The translations under genes were made by a program, and so were the position numbers. The notes under the pieces were generated by a model. It searched no databases, was not told the origin of the DNA, and saw only the letters and a program-made list of their open reading frames with translations. Positions 13,056-23,614 of a stretch of 64,000 nt of DNA are shown one piece after another (positions within the stretch are counted from its first letter, which is position 1; each line of letters begins with the position of its first letter). Source of the DNA: Blasia pusilla (taxonomy: Eukaryota > Marchantiophyta > Marchantiopsida > Blasiales); the NCBI GenBank assembly GCA_050084515.1, contig CM114271.1:55428001-55492000 (forward strand). The letters are read 5' to 3'.

Positions 13056-13320
13056 AGGAAGGGACAGGCCGCACTCAAGGAGGAGGATTCAAACTTGCCT
13101 ACTACAGGTGTAGCTCTTGGATGAAATTTAATGCAGGAAGAGCGCCACAAAACACCAACAAACAGATGATAGGAAAGAGGAATGACCAGCAACAGGAAGG
13201 CGCGAGCCGCACTCAAGGAGGAAGATTCAAACTTGGACACTATATGTGTAGCTCTTGGATGAAATTTAATATAGGAAGAGCGCCACAAAACACCAACAAA
13301 CAGATGAAAGATTACTCATG
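13056..13320 (+). repeat. 138-bp tandem duplication
   Basis: The block starting AGGAAGG...CCGCACTCAAGGAGGA and ending AACACCAACAAACAGATGA appears twice, with CCGCACTCAAGG at 13069 and at 13207. The copies differ at a few positions only. A more diverged relative (GAAGGGAGGAGCCGCATTGAAG) precedes them near 12925, so this is the youngest step of an older repeat array. Confidence 0.75.
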
Positions 13321-13950
13321 AACCTAACAAGGGCATAATACAGCGGAGAAGCTAACCGAAAGCCGAGTGCGAGCTGCAAGAGACTGGAGAAGGAAGATGA
13401 ACACATATGGAGAATAAATGGTGCTTGATCATAAGATGAACGACGATCTTCCAGAGATGAGTCATAGTTTGTTGTAGCCAAATTTTCTGTTCGCACGGAT
13501 GAAATCGATAATTTCTGCTAGGATTCGTGCACTATCGACGGAGCGTGAGAGGGCAGGCTTGAACGAGCGGCGGCAATACGAAGGAGTATCGATGGAGGTG
13601 CAAGCAAAGGTGCTACGCTCGCATGAAATTAAGCGCCACGGCCTGAGTAGCCCCCTTTGCCTAGGGACCTACAGAGCTCAACTTACCGCATCATGCCACA
13701 TAGTGACGCGAATAAGCTGGAGGGCCTGCCCATCAAGAACCAATTTCTTCAACGTGGAGCCGCCCCTAACGAGTATTTATTAGGAGACGTATATGTAGAG
13801 GCCGTAAATATGACTCATACCTTCATCAACAATAGAGTCGTGACTTAGATATGTGTGTTCTTGAAAGCAAACCTACAAATATTCCATAGAAATATTTGTA
13901 AGAATATAGCTTGAAATATTTGAAAATGCAAATAAAGATGAAGTAGAAAT

Positions 13951-14964
13951 TTATACATGTATAGATATTACCTCTCTACTACATCGAGACATGACTTCAC
14001 CATTAATATCATCGACATCTATATTTTGTGGAGTCAAAATAGTAGTATCCCTAAAGAATTCGATGTCATTAAACCTATGTCTATGATTTCCATATATTGT
14101 TTTAATAAGATCTGTTATCTCATTTGTATCACATACCATATCATTTGGTAATTCAATGATATCTTTCCCCATATAAGAATGATGCGGAACACAAACTTCT
14201 CCCACCTTCTTCAATAACCAAACAGCAAAATCCGTTTGATCATGACATATAGCACCTTGTAAACATTGCACTCTCATATTGGTTGTAAGTTTGAAGACCC
14301 TGACATGAGGCCATAAGTAGGATCTCTTTATCGTTTCCTGCACTATTTGCGCCCATTCACCATGACGAAAAATAAGATGTTTATCCCCAAAAGGTATATC
14401 CCTCGAAGGCAAAAAAATAATCCCCATGATATCTTGGAAAGTTTGATTCACAACCTCAAAGGTATGTCAATGAGCCATAGATGCCTCATCCCAAATAATG
14501 AGCGATGCCTTCCGGATAATACGTGCCTCATCACTATTGATATTTATCCTACATGTGGAGGTTTCATCAAGATTTAGAGGAATCTTAAAGCGTGAGTGAG
14601 CAGTACAATCACCTTGCAATAATAGTGCGGAAATCCTAGATGATGCAACCGCCAAAGCTATACCTTCCTTAAAACGTACACTTGAAAGAAGGAGATTATA
14701 CAAAAAGGTCTTTATAGCTCTATCAGGGCCATCAACGAAGAATAATTTAGATGTGGGTGAAGCACAATCTTGACGATTTAGGAGTTCTTGATATAAAATA
14801 TCCCAAAAAATCATTTGGCCATCATTTAATTGAGCCTCCCCAAGATTGACTTCTTCGAGTAAATTTTTTCGGTCATACATGCACTCTTTTGCTTCAAAAA
14901 TATGATGGCATATAAGTTTCTTATATGTGTTGAATATTGAAGATTGAGTTACAATGAAGCTCAT
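13951..14964 (-). pseudogene. Helitron PIF1-like helicase, central part
   Basis: Two minus-strand frames, 14964-14467 and 14451-13951, form one protein with a single break. They carry LFFVDGPDRAIKTFLYNLLL at the Walker A position, IALAVASSRISALLLQG, TAHSRFKIP and IRKASLIIWDEASMAH (Walker B), then a second half with LPSRDIPFGDKHLIF and NDMVCDT. The order and spacing match the Helitron helicase. The Walker A loop is GPDRAIKT instead of GPGGTGKT, so the lysine survives but the glycines are lost and ATPase activity is unlikely. The 5' continuation is cut by the copia LTR beginning near 14970. Confidence 0.85.
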
Positions 14965-14969
14965 GAGAC

Positions 14970-15249
14970 ACCTGAACTGCTATATTTGGTACTCACACGA
15001 AGTAGGAAAGGTGAATCTTGGTCAGTCAATTAAGCGCGATTATCTTAACTAGGGTTAGTTAATCACAATTAGTCTAACTTGAGACTATGGTTAAGATTAG
15101 GGGTAGGGTTTCTTGTACATACCCTATATAATTGATAATGGGGATTAGCCTCCACTCATTCTCTCATTGAAAAATTTTGTTCTCCATGGTAGTGTGCGAG
15201 TTTGAGAGTCGTTTCCCACCAATTATGCTTCTTTAGCAGTTTTTTACAT
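14970..15249 (+). mobile_element. Ty1/copia long terminal repeat (5' LTR)
   Basis: The stretch lies directly before a copia-type primer binding site and ends ...TTTTACA. It holds a TATA-like CCTATATAATTG at about 15122, followed 30-60 bp later by a C/T-rich region typical of an LTR promoter. The 5' boundary is uncertain (a TG at about 14970 adjoining the Helitron helicase). No partner 3' LTR is in the window because the element is cut by transposon A at about 16559. Confidence 0.6.
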
Positions 15250-15261
15250 GGTATCAGAGTG
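15250..15261 (+). other. Primer binding site of the copia element
   Basis: TGGTATCAGAGT, one base from the TGGTATCAGAGC that pairs with the 3' end of plant initiator tRNA-Met in Ty1/copia elements. It sits immediately after the LTR's terminal CA. Confidence 0.75.
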
Positions 15262-15740
15262 ATAGGAGAACATCATTTGAAATTCTTGGTGTTTGAGGAG
15301 AGAAAAGATGCAAGAGAATGCACCACTTTAGTTTGGGAGAAGGAAAATTCTGTTTCAGAGCTCAGTGGGCACATAGGTGGAGCTTTGACAACGATAAAAC
15401 TTTGGAGGTATTTTTTAAGGCTTTTCCGATCAATTTAGCCATTTGGCTCCGTATCTCTCATAATGACATTATTTTTTAACCGTCTTGTAGTGCTCATCGA
15501 GAGCTTTCCAACGCATCCAAAATCGCTCGATTTTGATATTTTGAGCTCTTGCACTAGCAATTTCAATGTAGGAACGTGCAATTAGTGAAGAAAAGTTGTG
15601 TAGTTTGCTCTTTACATGCCAATTTTGACTAGTCCTTTCCTACAATTGATCAATTTTAGCAAATTTCACATCGATTTCTATGTAGGAGTGATCTACGCTT
15701 CAAATGGAGTAGTGGAGAGCCTAAAATTACGTTTTTGTGA

Positions 15741-16545
15741 GTGAATTCGTTTGTCATGGAATATTCCTCAACAACAATCACATGCAAGAAGCTAGATAAG
15801 CAGAATTATAATGTTTGGAAGTTTCATATGAAAAAATTTCTCATGGGTCAAGAATTATGGAAGCTTATCACAAGTGATGGGGCCAAGTCAAAAGGTGACT
15901 CAACATACTTGAATGTTCACACTTGGAACAAATGCACAAGACAAGTAATCCACTACATTTCAATAACGATCAGTTCGCCAATGATAGGTCACATTCAAGA
16001 TGTTGATATTCCGAAGGAGGCTTGGGATGCATTGGAAAAGCTGTTCCAGACATCTACAAAGGCTTGAAAGCTTGAATTGAAATAGCAATTGAATGAAGTG
16101 AGGAAAGGATCACAGAACATCAATGATTATGTTTTGAGTATCAGACATATTATTGATAATTTCAATAGCATTGGAGTGATAGTAGAAGATGATGATCTGA
16201 TTTTGTTCACTCTTCAAGGCCTTCCAAAAGATAACAAGTCCTTTGAGACATGTTTCTCTATGAGAGAGAAATATCCAAGCTTTCAAGAGTTAGTCCCACT
16301 GTTAATCAGTGAAGAGATGCGCCTAGTAGATAACGTTAGCTCGTCTAGTCTACAAGAGAGTACGCTATTTACAAGTTATGGATCAAATAGAGGCAGGAGT
16401 CGTGGTAGAAGCTTCCGTGGTCGTGGTGGATATCAAAAATATGGAGAAAGAGGCATTCAGTATAATATCACTCAATCAACTACGAATCAGTATCCAACAC
16501 AATCACAAGGTGGTGATGGTGGAAACCATTGGGGTTGAGGTCAGC
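15741..16545 (+). pseudogene. Ty1/copia gag (UBN2-type), truncated
   Basis: The product starts with an N-terminal copia gag signature (LDKQNYNVWKFHMKKFLMG), then EAWDALEKLFQ, and in the second half FNSIGVIVEDDDLILFTLQG followed by LPKDNKSFET and an Arg/Gly-rich tail (RGRSRGRSFRGRGGY). Two stops lie between the halves at about 16065-16085. The zinc knuckle, protease, integrase and reverse transcriptase that should follow are missing because DNA transposon sequence begins at about 16559. Confidence 0.85.
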
Positions 16546-17978
16546 AACAAAGGGTCCGTTAAAAAAACCTCCTTTTTCCTGGGGGCGAAAAAAAAGTAGA
16601 CATCATAAGACCACTACAAACATTTTTCCATCACTCTCCATGTGAGCCTAAGTTTCTTAACATTGCCTGTCTCGGTCTACAATAAGCAATGCCCATGGGT
16701 AGTTTTGTTGGAGGACCACCCGGATGCCAACCTCTCTTTTTGCAGGGATTGTTGCCTATATCATGGCCTCCCCTGAATTGCCCCATAACAAACTTTCTGT
16801 TGGTTATGAATGGTGTCTGCTCAAGACCAACTTTGTGAAATGTGAACACATGAGAGGATAATTGAACCAAAAGATTGTTAGCTGTTTGGAGTAAAGAGGA
16901 ACTGATGTCCCTTCATTCAAATCCTAAGGCTGAGAAACCGAGAAGCTGCACCCCTCCCAACCCGTAAGAAAGCTCACCATAGGAAAGGAAAGATTTTTAG
17001 AAGTGATTTTCTTCCACCCTGCACCCACGACGATCTAACAGGTTGGGAATCCGAAATGGCAATCCGACAGGTAGTAGGAATCCTGCACATCTTAGACAAG
17101 AAAAGAAGCCTACAACTGGTTTGGCAAATGTAGGGGAACGAGCCAAAAGTTAAGAAGCCCGCCACAATGCGTCAGAAGTTGGTCTCACCGGGATAGAGTC
17201 CGATCACTCAAGCAGACAATCTGTCGGAATCCGACAGCTTGCCTGGAAATGGTAAAAAAGTTGTAGTGGGCAAAAAGCAAAAAGGAATGTCTTGGGAAAC
17301 AAGTGGCTCCTCTGGTCGATTGTAGACGGGGATCGAAAATGTTGGCGAATTCGAGAGCCTTGGCCCCCCCCTAGGTACGCCATAACGGTCCCATGTAACC
17401 TGATTTGAGTCCCACCGCCTTCCTCGGCAAAAGATACCTTGTACGCTCGCAATGTGACACCCATCCAAGATCAATATGTGCTCCGCCCTGGTAATACCAT
17501 GATGGCAATCGCACAGGTAGTAGTAATCCAACACGTCTGAGAGAAGAAAAGAAGCCTACGCCTGCCTTTACGAGTTGAGGGGAAGGTGCCAAGGGAAGAA
17601 GCCCGCCAGACTGCCTCTTAAGTTGGACCAACAGGGAAAGAGTCCGATCAAGCAACCTGTCGGAATCCGATAGGTTGCCTGGAAGTGGTAAAAAGGTGCT
17701 GTGGTCAAAAAGTTAAAAGTTGCAAGCAGGAGAAATCCGACGGGTTGCAAAATTGAAGTCCGCAGAGTACATAGACGATCACATTCGAAAAGCCATAAAA
17801 AATGTTCAGCAAACTTTTACAAGCACCACCATCGTTCAAAAAAATCTTCTCCTTTATATCATCCGAAAAAAGCTCGGAACTGTACATTTGATCTATTCTA
17901 TGAAATCTTTTGCCTCATTATCAAAAAACTCCCTACTCCAAACGCTACAATAAAGGTGGGTCGTTGAGTTCTTTGAAC

Positions 17979-18488
17979 TCACTCGTCATCGTCCGAGAGC
18001 TCTTGCGAAATCACTTTCGGCCTTGCCCTCCCGATTTTTGGAATCGTTGGAAGTGACGATGGAGTCACTACCAAGGGTGGCTCTGGAACCGGAGCTCTCG
18101 GCTTCGGTGGAGAGTTGTAGGCCCCAACGAGCCTCTCGTATGCTGCCTTTGCCTCCTTGCAAAGGTCAAACAGTTCCTGCCTTCCCTCGAGGCAGAGAAT
18201 GTTCCTGCCACTCTGCCAGGCGCCTTTGATACTTGCCCCTGAAAGTCCCACTAAGTCGAACACCAAGCCACCCGGCCTTGAGCAGAGCTCGATGAGCGTT
18301 TGCATCAGGGCTGGCGACTTTTCCCTTCCTCCTAGAAGTGGGGTACTTTCTTGCATGTAAATTCCCGGGGGGGAATTGTACAAACTATCTAAGTTGTACC
18401 CATCTGAGCATGGATCACGGGATCTGGATCTTAAACACCTGGAAATTGTGCTCGGGCGAGCGAAGCGATAGGCGTGGGAGTGGTCCAT
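17979..18488 (-). pseudogene. Copy A: DNA methyltransferase C-terminal exon (motif I half)
   Basis: The exon encodes SPALMQTLIELCSRPGGLVF, DLVGLSGASIKGAWQSGRN and ILCLEGRQELFDLCKEA, ending SQELSDDDE before a stop. The pattern 'lI..cS.pG.lVfD..G.SG.s..a...gRn.i.lE' is the S-adenosylmethionine-binding motif I and following strand of beta-class DNA methyltransferases (PF01555 type). The start of the exon is shifted (a frameshift near 18440) and the acceptor that is CAG in copy B is changed here, so this copy is dead. Confidence 0.7.
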
Positions 18489-19300
18489 CGTAAATCGACA
18501 CGTTGGAAACAATGTCGAAACTAAAAAAGTCGGCGAGAACTTTTTCAATTACTAATTTTGGATCAACTGCCGAGTCCGGCGGGTTGTTTTATCTCGGACC
18601 AACCCGTCGCCTTCCAGCGGGTTGGTGAGACTAAAACAACCCGTCGGGCTCTCGTTATTTTTCGTGAGCAACCCGCCGGAAGGTGACGGGTTCTTTGGCC
18701 TAGAGCAACCCGTCGCTATCATCAGGCGGGTTGCATTTTTTCGAAACACAGGAAAAACCAAAAGCAACTACAACCCGTCGGGTTGCGTACACCACGGTTT
18801 TCCCGTGTATGGGGAAAGATGCAACCCGCCGGAAACCGACGGTTGCTCTCACCGAGCATGGGCGCTCTAAGCCAAAGAACCCGCCGCCTTCCGACGGGTT
18901 GCTCACGGAAAAATAACGGAGAGCCCGACGGGTTGTTTTAGTTCGACCAACCCGTCGGAAGGCGACGGGTTGGTCCGAGACAAAACAACCCGCCGGACTC
19001 GGCAGTTGATCCAAAATTAGTAATTGAAAAAGTTCTCAAGCCGACTTCTTTAGTTGTCGACATTGTTTCCAACGTGTCGATTTACGATGGACCACTCCCA
19101 CGCTTCATCGCTTCGCTCGCCCAAGCACAATTTCCGGTGTGTTCAAGATCCAGGATCCTGTGGATCCATGCTCAGATGGGTACAACTTAGATAGTTTGTT
19201 CAATTCCCCCCTGGGAATTTACATGCAAGACAGTACCCCACTACTGGGAGGAAGGGAAAAATCGCCAACCCTGGTGCAAACGCTCATCGAGCTCTGAGCC
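18285..19300. repeat. About 1-kb inverted duplication in copy A
   Basis: The left arm (about 18285-18790), which includes part of the methyltransferase exon and intron palindromes, is repeated in reverse complement at about 18805-19300. For example, GATGAGCGTTTGCATCAGGG at about 18290 pairs with the complement at about 19280, and GGATCAACTGCCGAGTCCGG at 18559 pairs with 18990-19010. The arms differ by scattered substitutions. Copies B, C and D have a shorter foldback at this place that does not reach into the exon. Confidence 0.85.
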
Positions 19301-19420
19301 AGCAACCCGTCGCCTTCCGACGGGTTGCTCACGGACAAAAACAACGGAGATTAACACTCATTGAGCCTTACCCGAATTTGAAAATATAATTGAGATTATA
19401 CTACAGGAAGTGAGCCTTAC

Positions 19421-20819
19421 CCGAATCTGACTCGTCGCGGATCGGAGTGGGTACTCATTTTTTATGATCCACGATTGCGCTGTCCTCCACTTTAGCAACC
19501 TCTTGACGCACTGTAGGTTGAAGAGCTCGTCCTCGCTCCCTCCAGTCAACACCAAGAAGCAGCCCTTGTCACTCACATAGGCGTCTGCAAAGGAGAACAA
19601 TAGCGCGATTTGGTCATAAGAGAGCGGCACATTCCACTCAAGTACCCCGTCCGACGGATTCTCGCCCCACAATCGCAACCCCGAGGGCAGATCAGCGATC
19701 AAGAGATCCATCGCAACCTCTTCGACCACTCCATTCACCGTCCAGGCAGCGTGCCCGTTTCGTTGGAGCTTTCGTCCCAGCGTTGTCAATTTATCGATGG
19801 CTGGTGTCGACGCTTGAGAACTGAAGCTTTTCAGCTCATCCAGTAAAGGAGTGAACTGAAGGAGGACGCTTGTCCGGGTCGTTTTTTGTCTGTGTCTTCC
19901 CAAGGATGATGGACTTTATTCTCCTTGGGACAACCCTGGCACCTCTCGCTTCCGCTTCTCCCGAGTCTGCGGACGGCTTTTCGGGTTCTATATGACCTCA
20001 GACTCTGGTGGGGTTTTTTTCGCTGAGGACCTGGTCCGATCCTCTCTCCCCGCTCGCCCGGACGATTCCGCCTCTGGCCTTGAATCTTCAGCCTCTCTTT
20101 GGGAAGACTCGGCCTCAGAATTTTTCCCTCCCCTCGCCTTGCCTTTGAGACCCGCTGTGGATTTGTCTTTGGCTGTGCGGACCTTGGAAGCCAACTCAAC
20201 TGTCTTGTGGGCTTGCTCTTCCGCATCTCCTCCGAAGAAGTCTTCAGGCTGCACAAAATTGGGGATGTCGTCTTGTCCTGAGGCCACTGCATCATGAAGC
20301 ACTCGTAAATCCTTATTGGTGATGTCTTCAGGGTCGTTGAAGTCAAGCCAAATGGGGCAATTCTCCACTTCCCAATCAGACATGTGTTGCCCCATCTCCA
20401 TGTCGTACATGGAGAATGTCTCTCCATCAGGCGGCGAAGCCCACAACTTCAAGGCTGCCGGTAATTTTCCCCAGGTACATGCATTCTTATACTGGACGAG
20501 GTACCTGAAGACCATCCGTTGAGCAGCTTTTACTTGAACTGAATCGGCCGTCTGCTCCTGTAGATCTCGCTTCTTCTTTGCTTGATCCTGTTTGTTCCCC
20601 TCGATTTCTTCGTCAAGCTCTGCTTGAGGGAGGACGCAAACCTTGAACATTGTCTTGAATCCTGGGTTTTTTATTGGCTTGTCCCGGATGTCATCGAACC
20701 AAACCTCGAAATCTACAGAACTTTCCAGGTTTTCTTCGTCCGGAATGGGCTCTAATCTTTTGAGCTCCGCTTGCAGACCGTCCAGCACGGACTTCTCGAT
20801 AACCTCCAACGCAGGGGGC
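19421..20819 (-). pseudogene. Copy A: long exon with linker and methyltransferase motif IV half
   Basis: The frame runs from the copy B insertion point: SVLDGLQAELKRLEPIPDE, RPEAESSGRAGREDRTRSSA (charged linker), then after stops near 19994 and 19918, LGRKLQRNGHAAWTVNGVVE, LLIADLPSGLRLWGENPSD and LSYDQIALLFSFADAYVSD. The last block is the motif IV region of a beta-class DNA methyltransferase. The exon ends ATTCGG|GTAAGG at 19421. Unlike copy B it has no frameshift just before the methyltransferase block. Confidence 0.7.
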
Positions 20820-20960
20820 TGGTATTCTAACAGGAGAGAGTAAGAGAGGAGAGGAAGAGAGGAGAGTCTCTCTTTAAAAAAAAAGGCCAAATCCGCCTCC
20901 TCTCTTCAAAACTTTTTGACATATTTGAAATTTTTGTTTGCTTTCAAATTCAGGAAATCT
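20820..20960 (+). repeat. Left terminal region of copy B
   Basis: It begins GGTATTCTA, then purine-rich repeats (AGAGAGGAGAGGAAGAGAGG), A-tracts, CCTCCTCTCTTCAAAACTTT and AATTTTTGTTTGCTTTCAAA. The same text opens copy D at 51170-51320 and, without the outer part, copy C at 40458. Confidence 0.7.
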
Positions 20961-20974
20961 TTAGAAGAGAGTAT

Positions 20975-22136
20975 TTAGTGGTCCATATTTGGCCCTAAAA
21001 AAACCTCCTCTTTCTTGGGGGCGAGAAAAAAGGAGACATCATAAGACCACCCTAAACATTTTTCCATCACTCTCCATGTGAGCCTAAGTTTCTTAACATT
21101 CCCTGTCTCGGTCAACAAAAAGCAGTGCCCTTGGTATTTTTGTTGGAGGACCACCCGGATGGGTACCTCTCTTTTTGCAGGGATTGTTGCCTGCATCATG
21201 GCCTCCCCTAAATTGCCCCATAATCAACTTTCTGTCGGTTATGAATGGTGTCTGCTCAAGACCAACTTTCTGAAATGTGAAAAAATCAGATCCTAAGGTT
21301 GAGAAACCGAGAAGCTGCACCCCTCCCAACCCGTAAGAAAGCTCACCATAAGAAAGGAAAGATTTTTAGAAGTGATTTTCTTCCATCCTGCACCCACGAC
21401 GATCTAACGGGTTGGGAATCCGAAATGGCAATCCGACAGGTAGTAGGAATCCTGCACATCTTAGACAAGAAAAGAAGCCTACAACTGGTTGGACGAATGA
21501 AGGGGAACGAGCCAAAAGTCAAGAAGCCCGCCACAATGCGTTAGAAGTTGGTCTCACCAGGATAGAGTCCGATCACTCAAGCAGTCAACCTGTCGGAATC
21601 CGACAGGTTGCTTGAAAATGGTTAAAAAGTTGCAGTGGGCAAAAAACAAAAAGTCGGATTCATACGGGTTGCAGAATTGTAATTTTGAGTAGCTAAAAGA
21701 ACACAATCCACAAGTCCAAAAACATATTCAAGCAAACTTTTACAAAATCCATTATGGGTTGAAAAAATCTCGTCCTTTATTACCTCCGAAGGAATCTCGG
21801 AAATGTAGATTTCACCTAGTCTATGATTTCTTCAGCCTTGTCATCTACAAATTTACTCCTAACTCTCCTCGGTGACAGTACCAAAGGAATGTCCTGAGAT
21901 TCAAATGGCTCCTCTGGCCGATTGTAGACGGGGATAAAAAATGTTGGCGAATTTGAGAGCCTTGGCCCCCCCCTAAGTACACCATAACGGTCCCATGTAA
22001 CCTGTCTCGAGTCCCACCGCCTTCCTCGGCAGTATACCTTGTACGCTCTGCAATGTGACATCCATCCGGTATCAATATGTGCTCCGTCCTTGGTAATACC
22101 ATTATGGCAACCGCACAGGTAGAAGGAATCCAACAC
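20975..22136 (-). pseudogene. Copy B: downstream exon-like segments after the methyltransferase
   Basis: Two protein-like blocks lie 3' of the methyltransferase stop. One, at 22136-21816, reads CHNGITKDGAHIDTGWM, YCRGRRWDSRQVTWDRYG, LSNSPTFFIPVYNRPEEP and ends DDKAEEIID. The other, at 21330-20975, has KVGLEQTPFIT, LQQKYQGHCFLLTETGNV, LRLTWRVMEKCLGWSYD and ends at a stop. Copies A, C and D keep the same blocks. They may be alternative 3' exons or a separate small gene. I do not recognise a domain. Confidence 0.45.
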
Positions 22137-23139
22137 GTCTAAGAGAAGAAACGAAGCCTACGCCTGCCTTTACGAGTTGAGGGGAAGATGCCAAGGGAAG
22201 AAGCCCGCCAGACTGCCTCTTAAGTTGGACCAACAGGGAAAGGGTCCTTTCAGGCAACCTGTCGGAATCAGACAGGTTGCCTGGAGGTGGTAAAAAGGGT
22301 GCAGTGGTCAAAAAGCGAAAAGTTGGAAGGAGGAGAAATCCGACGGGTTGCAGTGGTCATAAAGTGAAAGTTGCAAGCAGGAGAAATCCGACGGGTTGCA
22401 AAATAGAAGTCTGTGGAGTACATAGACGATCACATTCAAAAAGCCATAAAAAATGTTCAGCAAACATTTACAAGCACCACCATCGATCGAAAAAATCTTC
22501 TGCTCTATATCATCCGAAAAAAGCTCGGAACTGTACATTTGATCTATTCTATGAAATCTTTTGCCTCATTATCAAAAAACTCCCTACTCCAAACGCTACA
22601 ATAAAGGTGGGTCGTTGAGTTCTTTGAACTCACTCGTCATCGTCCGAGAGCTCTTGCGAAATCACTTTCGGCCTTGCCCTCCCGATTTTTGGAATCGTTG
22701 GAAGTGACGATGGAGTCACTACCAAGGGTGGCTCTGGAACCGGAGCTCTCGGCTTCGGTGGAGAGTTGTAGGCCCCAACGAGCCTCTCGTATGCTGCCTT
22801 TGCCTCCTTGCAAAGGTCAAACAGATCCTGCCTTCCTCGAGGGAGAATGTTCCTGCCACTCTGCCAGGCGCCTTTGATACTTGCCCCTGAAAGTCCCACT
22901 AAGTCGAACACCAAGCCACCCGGCCTTGAGCAGAGCTCGATGAGCGTTTGCATCAGGGCTGGCGACTTTTCCCTTCCTCCTAGAAGTGGGGTACTTTCTT
23001 GCATGTAAATTCCCGGGGGGGAATTGTACAAACTATCTAAGTTGTACCCATCTGAGCATGGATCCACAGGATCCTGGATCTTAAACACCTGGAAATTGTG
23101 CTCGGGCCGAACGAAGCAGTAGACGTAGGAGTGGTCCAT

Positions 23140-23614
23140 CTGTAAATCAGCACGTTGGAAATAATGTCAGAAACTAAAGAAGTCGCCTTGAGAACATTTT
23201 CAATAACTGACTTTGGATCAACCTGTCGGAGTCCAACGGGTTGTTTTGTCCCGGACCAACCCGTCGGGCTCCGTTGTTTTTGTCCGTGAGCAACCCGTCG
23301 GAAGGCGACGGGTTGCTGGCCTAGAGCAGACCATGCTCGCCTGAGAGCAACCCGTCGCTATCAGACGGGTTGCATCCAAAAACCAAAATCAACTGGGAAA
23401 AACCAAAAGCAACTACCGCGGTTTTCCCTGTATGTGGGAAAGATGCAACCCGTCGGAAACCGACGGGTTGCTCTCAGCCGAGCATGGGCTGCTCTAAGCC
23501 AGCAACCCGTCGCCTTCCGACGGGTTGCTCACGGACAAAAAAAACCCAGATTGACTCTCATTATACACATCATTAAAATATAATTGAAATTATAGTACAG
23601 GAATTGAGCCTTAC
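23140..23614 (-). repeat. Foldback intron between the two methyltransferase exons (copy B)
   Basis: The intron begins GTAAGG and ends TTACAG before ATGGACCACTCC. Inside, 23277-23370 and about 23442-23540 are inverted copies of each other (both contain GTCCGTGAGCAACCCGTCGG and a CATGCTCG block), and each arm carries several short palindromes. The intron RNA could form one long hairpin. The same arrangement is at 42870-43230 (C) and, reduced, at 53690-53780 (D). Confidence 0.7.

Larger units (their letters stand above)
8209..13950. other. AT-rich non-coding stretch with diverged repeats
   Basis: No confident gene is seen over about 5.7 kb. The contents I can support are a diverged direct repeat near 9000-9460, a possible gene fragment at 9659-10042, an ATT microsatellite near 10060, diverged repeats sharing AAGCGAGTAC at 11841, 12112 and 12267, and a 138-bp tandem duplication at 13056-13320. 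The stretch lies between two pieces of Helitron helicase on the same strand, so it may be the interior of, or an insertion into, a Helitron. Confidence 0.5.
16559..20819 (-). mobile_element. Large DNA transposon copy A (left part, interrupted by copy B)
   Basis: This region is collinear with 20980-24990 of copy B, 40530-44430 of copy C and 51350-55320 of copy D. It lacks the outermost left end: homology begins with AAAAAAACCTCCT next to the truncated copia gag. It carries the 3' exons and methyltransferase exons of the minus-strand gene. At 20819 it is interrupted by copy B. The interrupted exon resumes at 31189 (copy E), so A and E are probably two halves of one older element. Confidence 0.75.

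Noticed and set aside
19831-20427. 198-codon minus-strand frame overlapping the long exon in copy A
   Set aside because: It is an alternative frame of the conserved linker exon. The other frame carries the blocks conserved in copies B, C and D.
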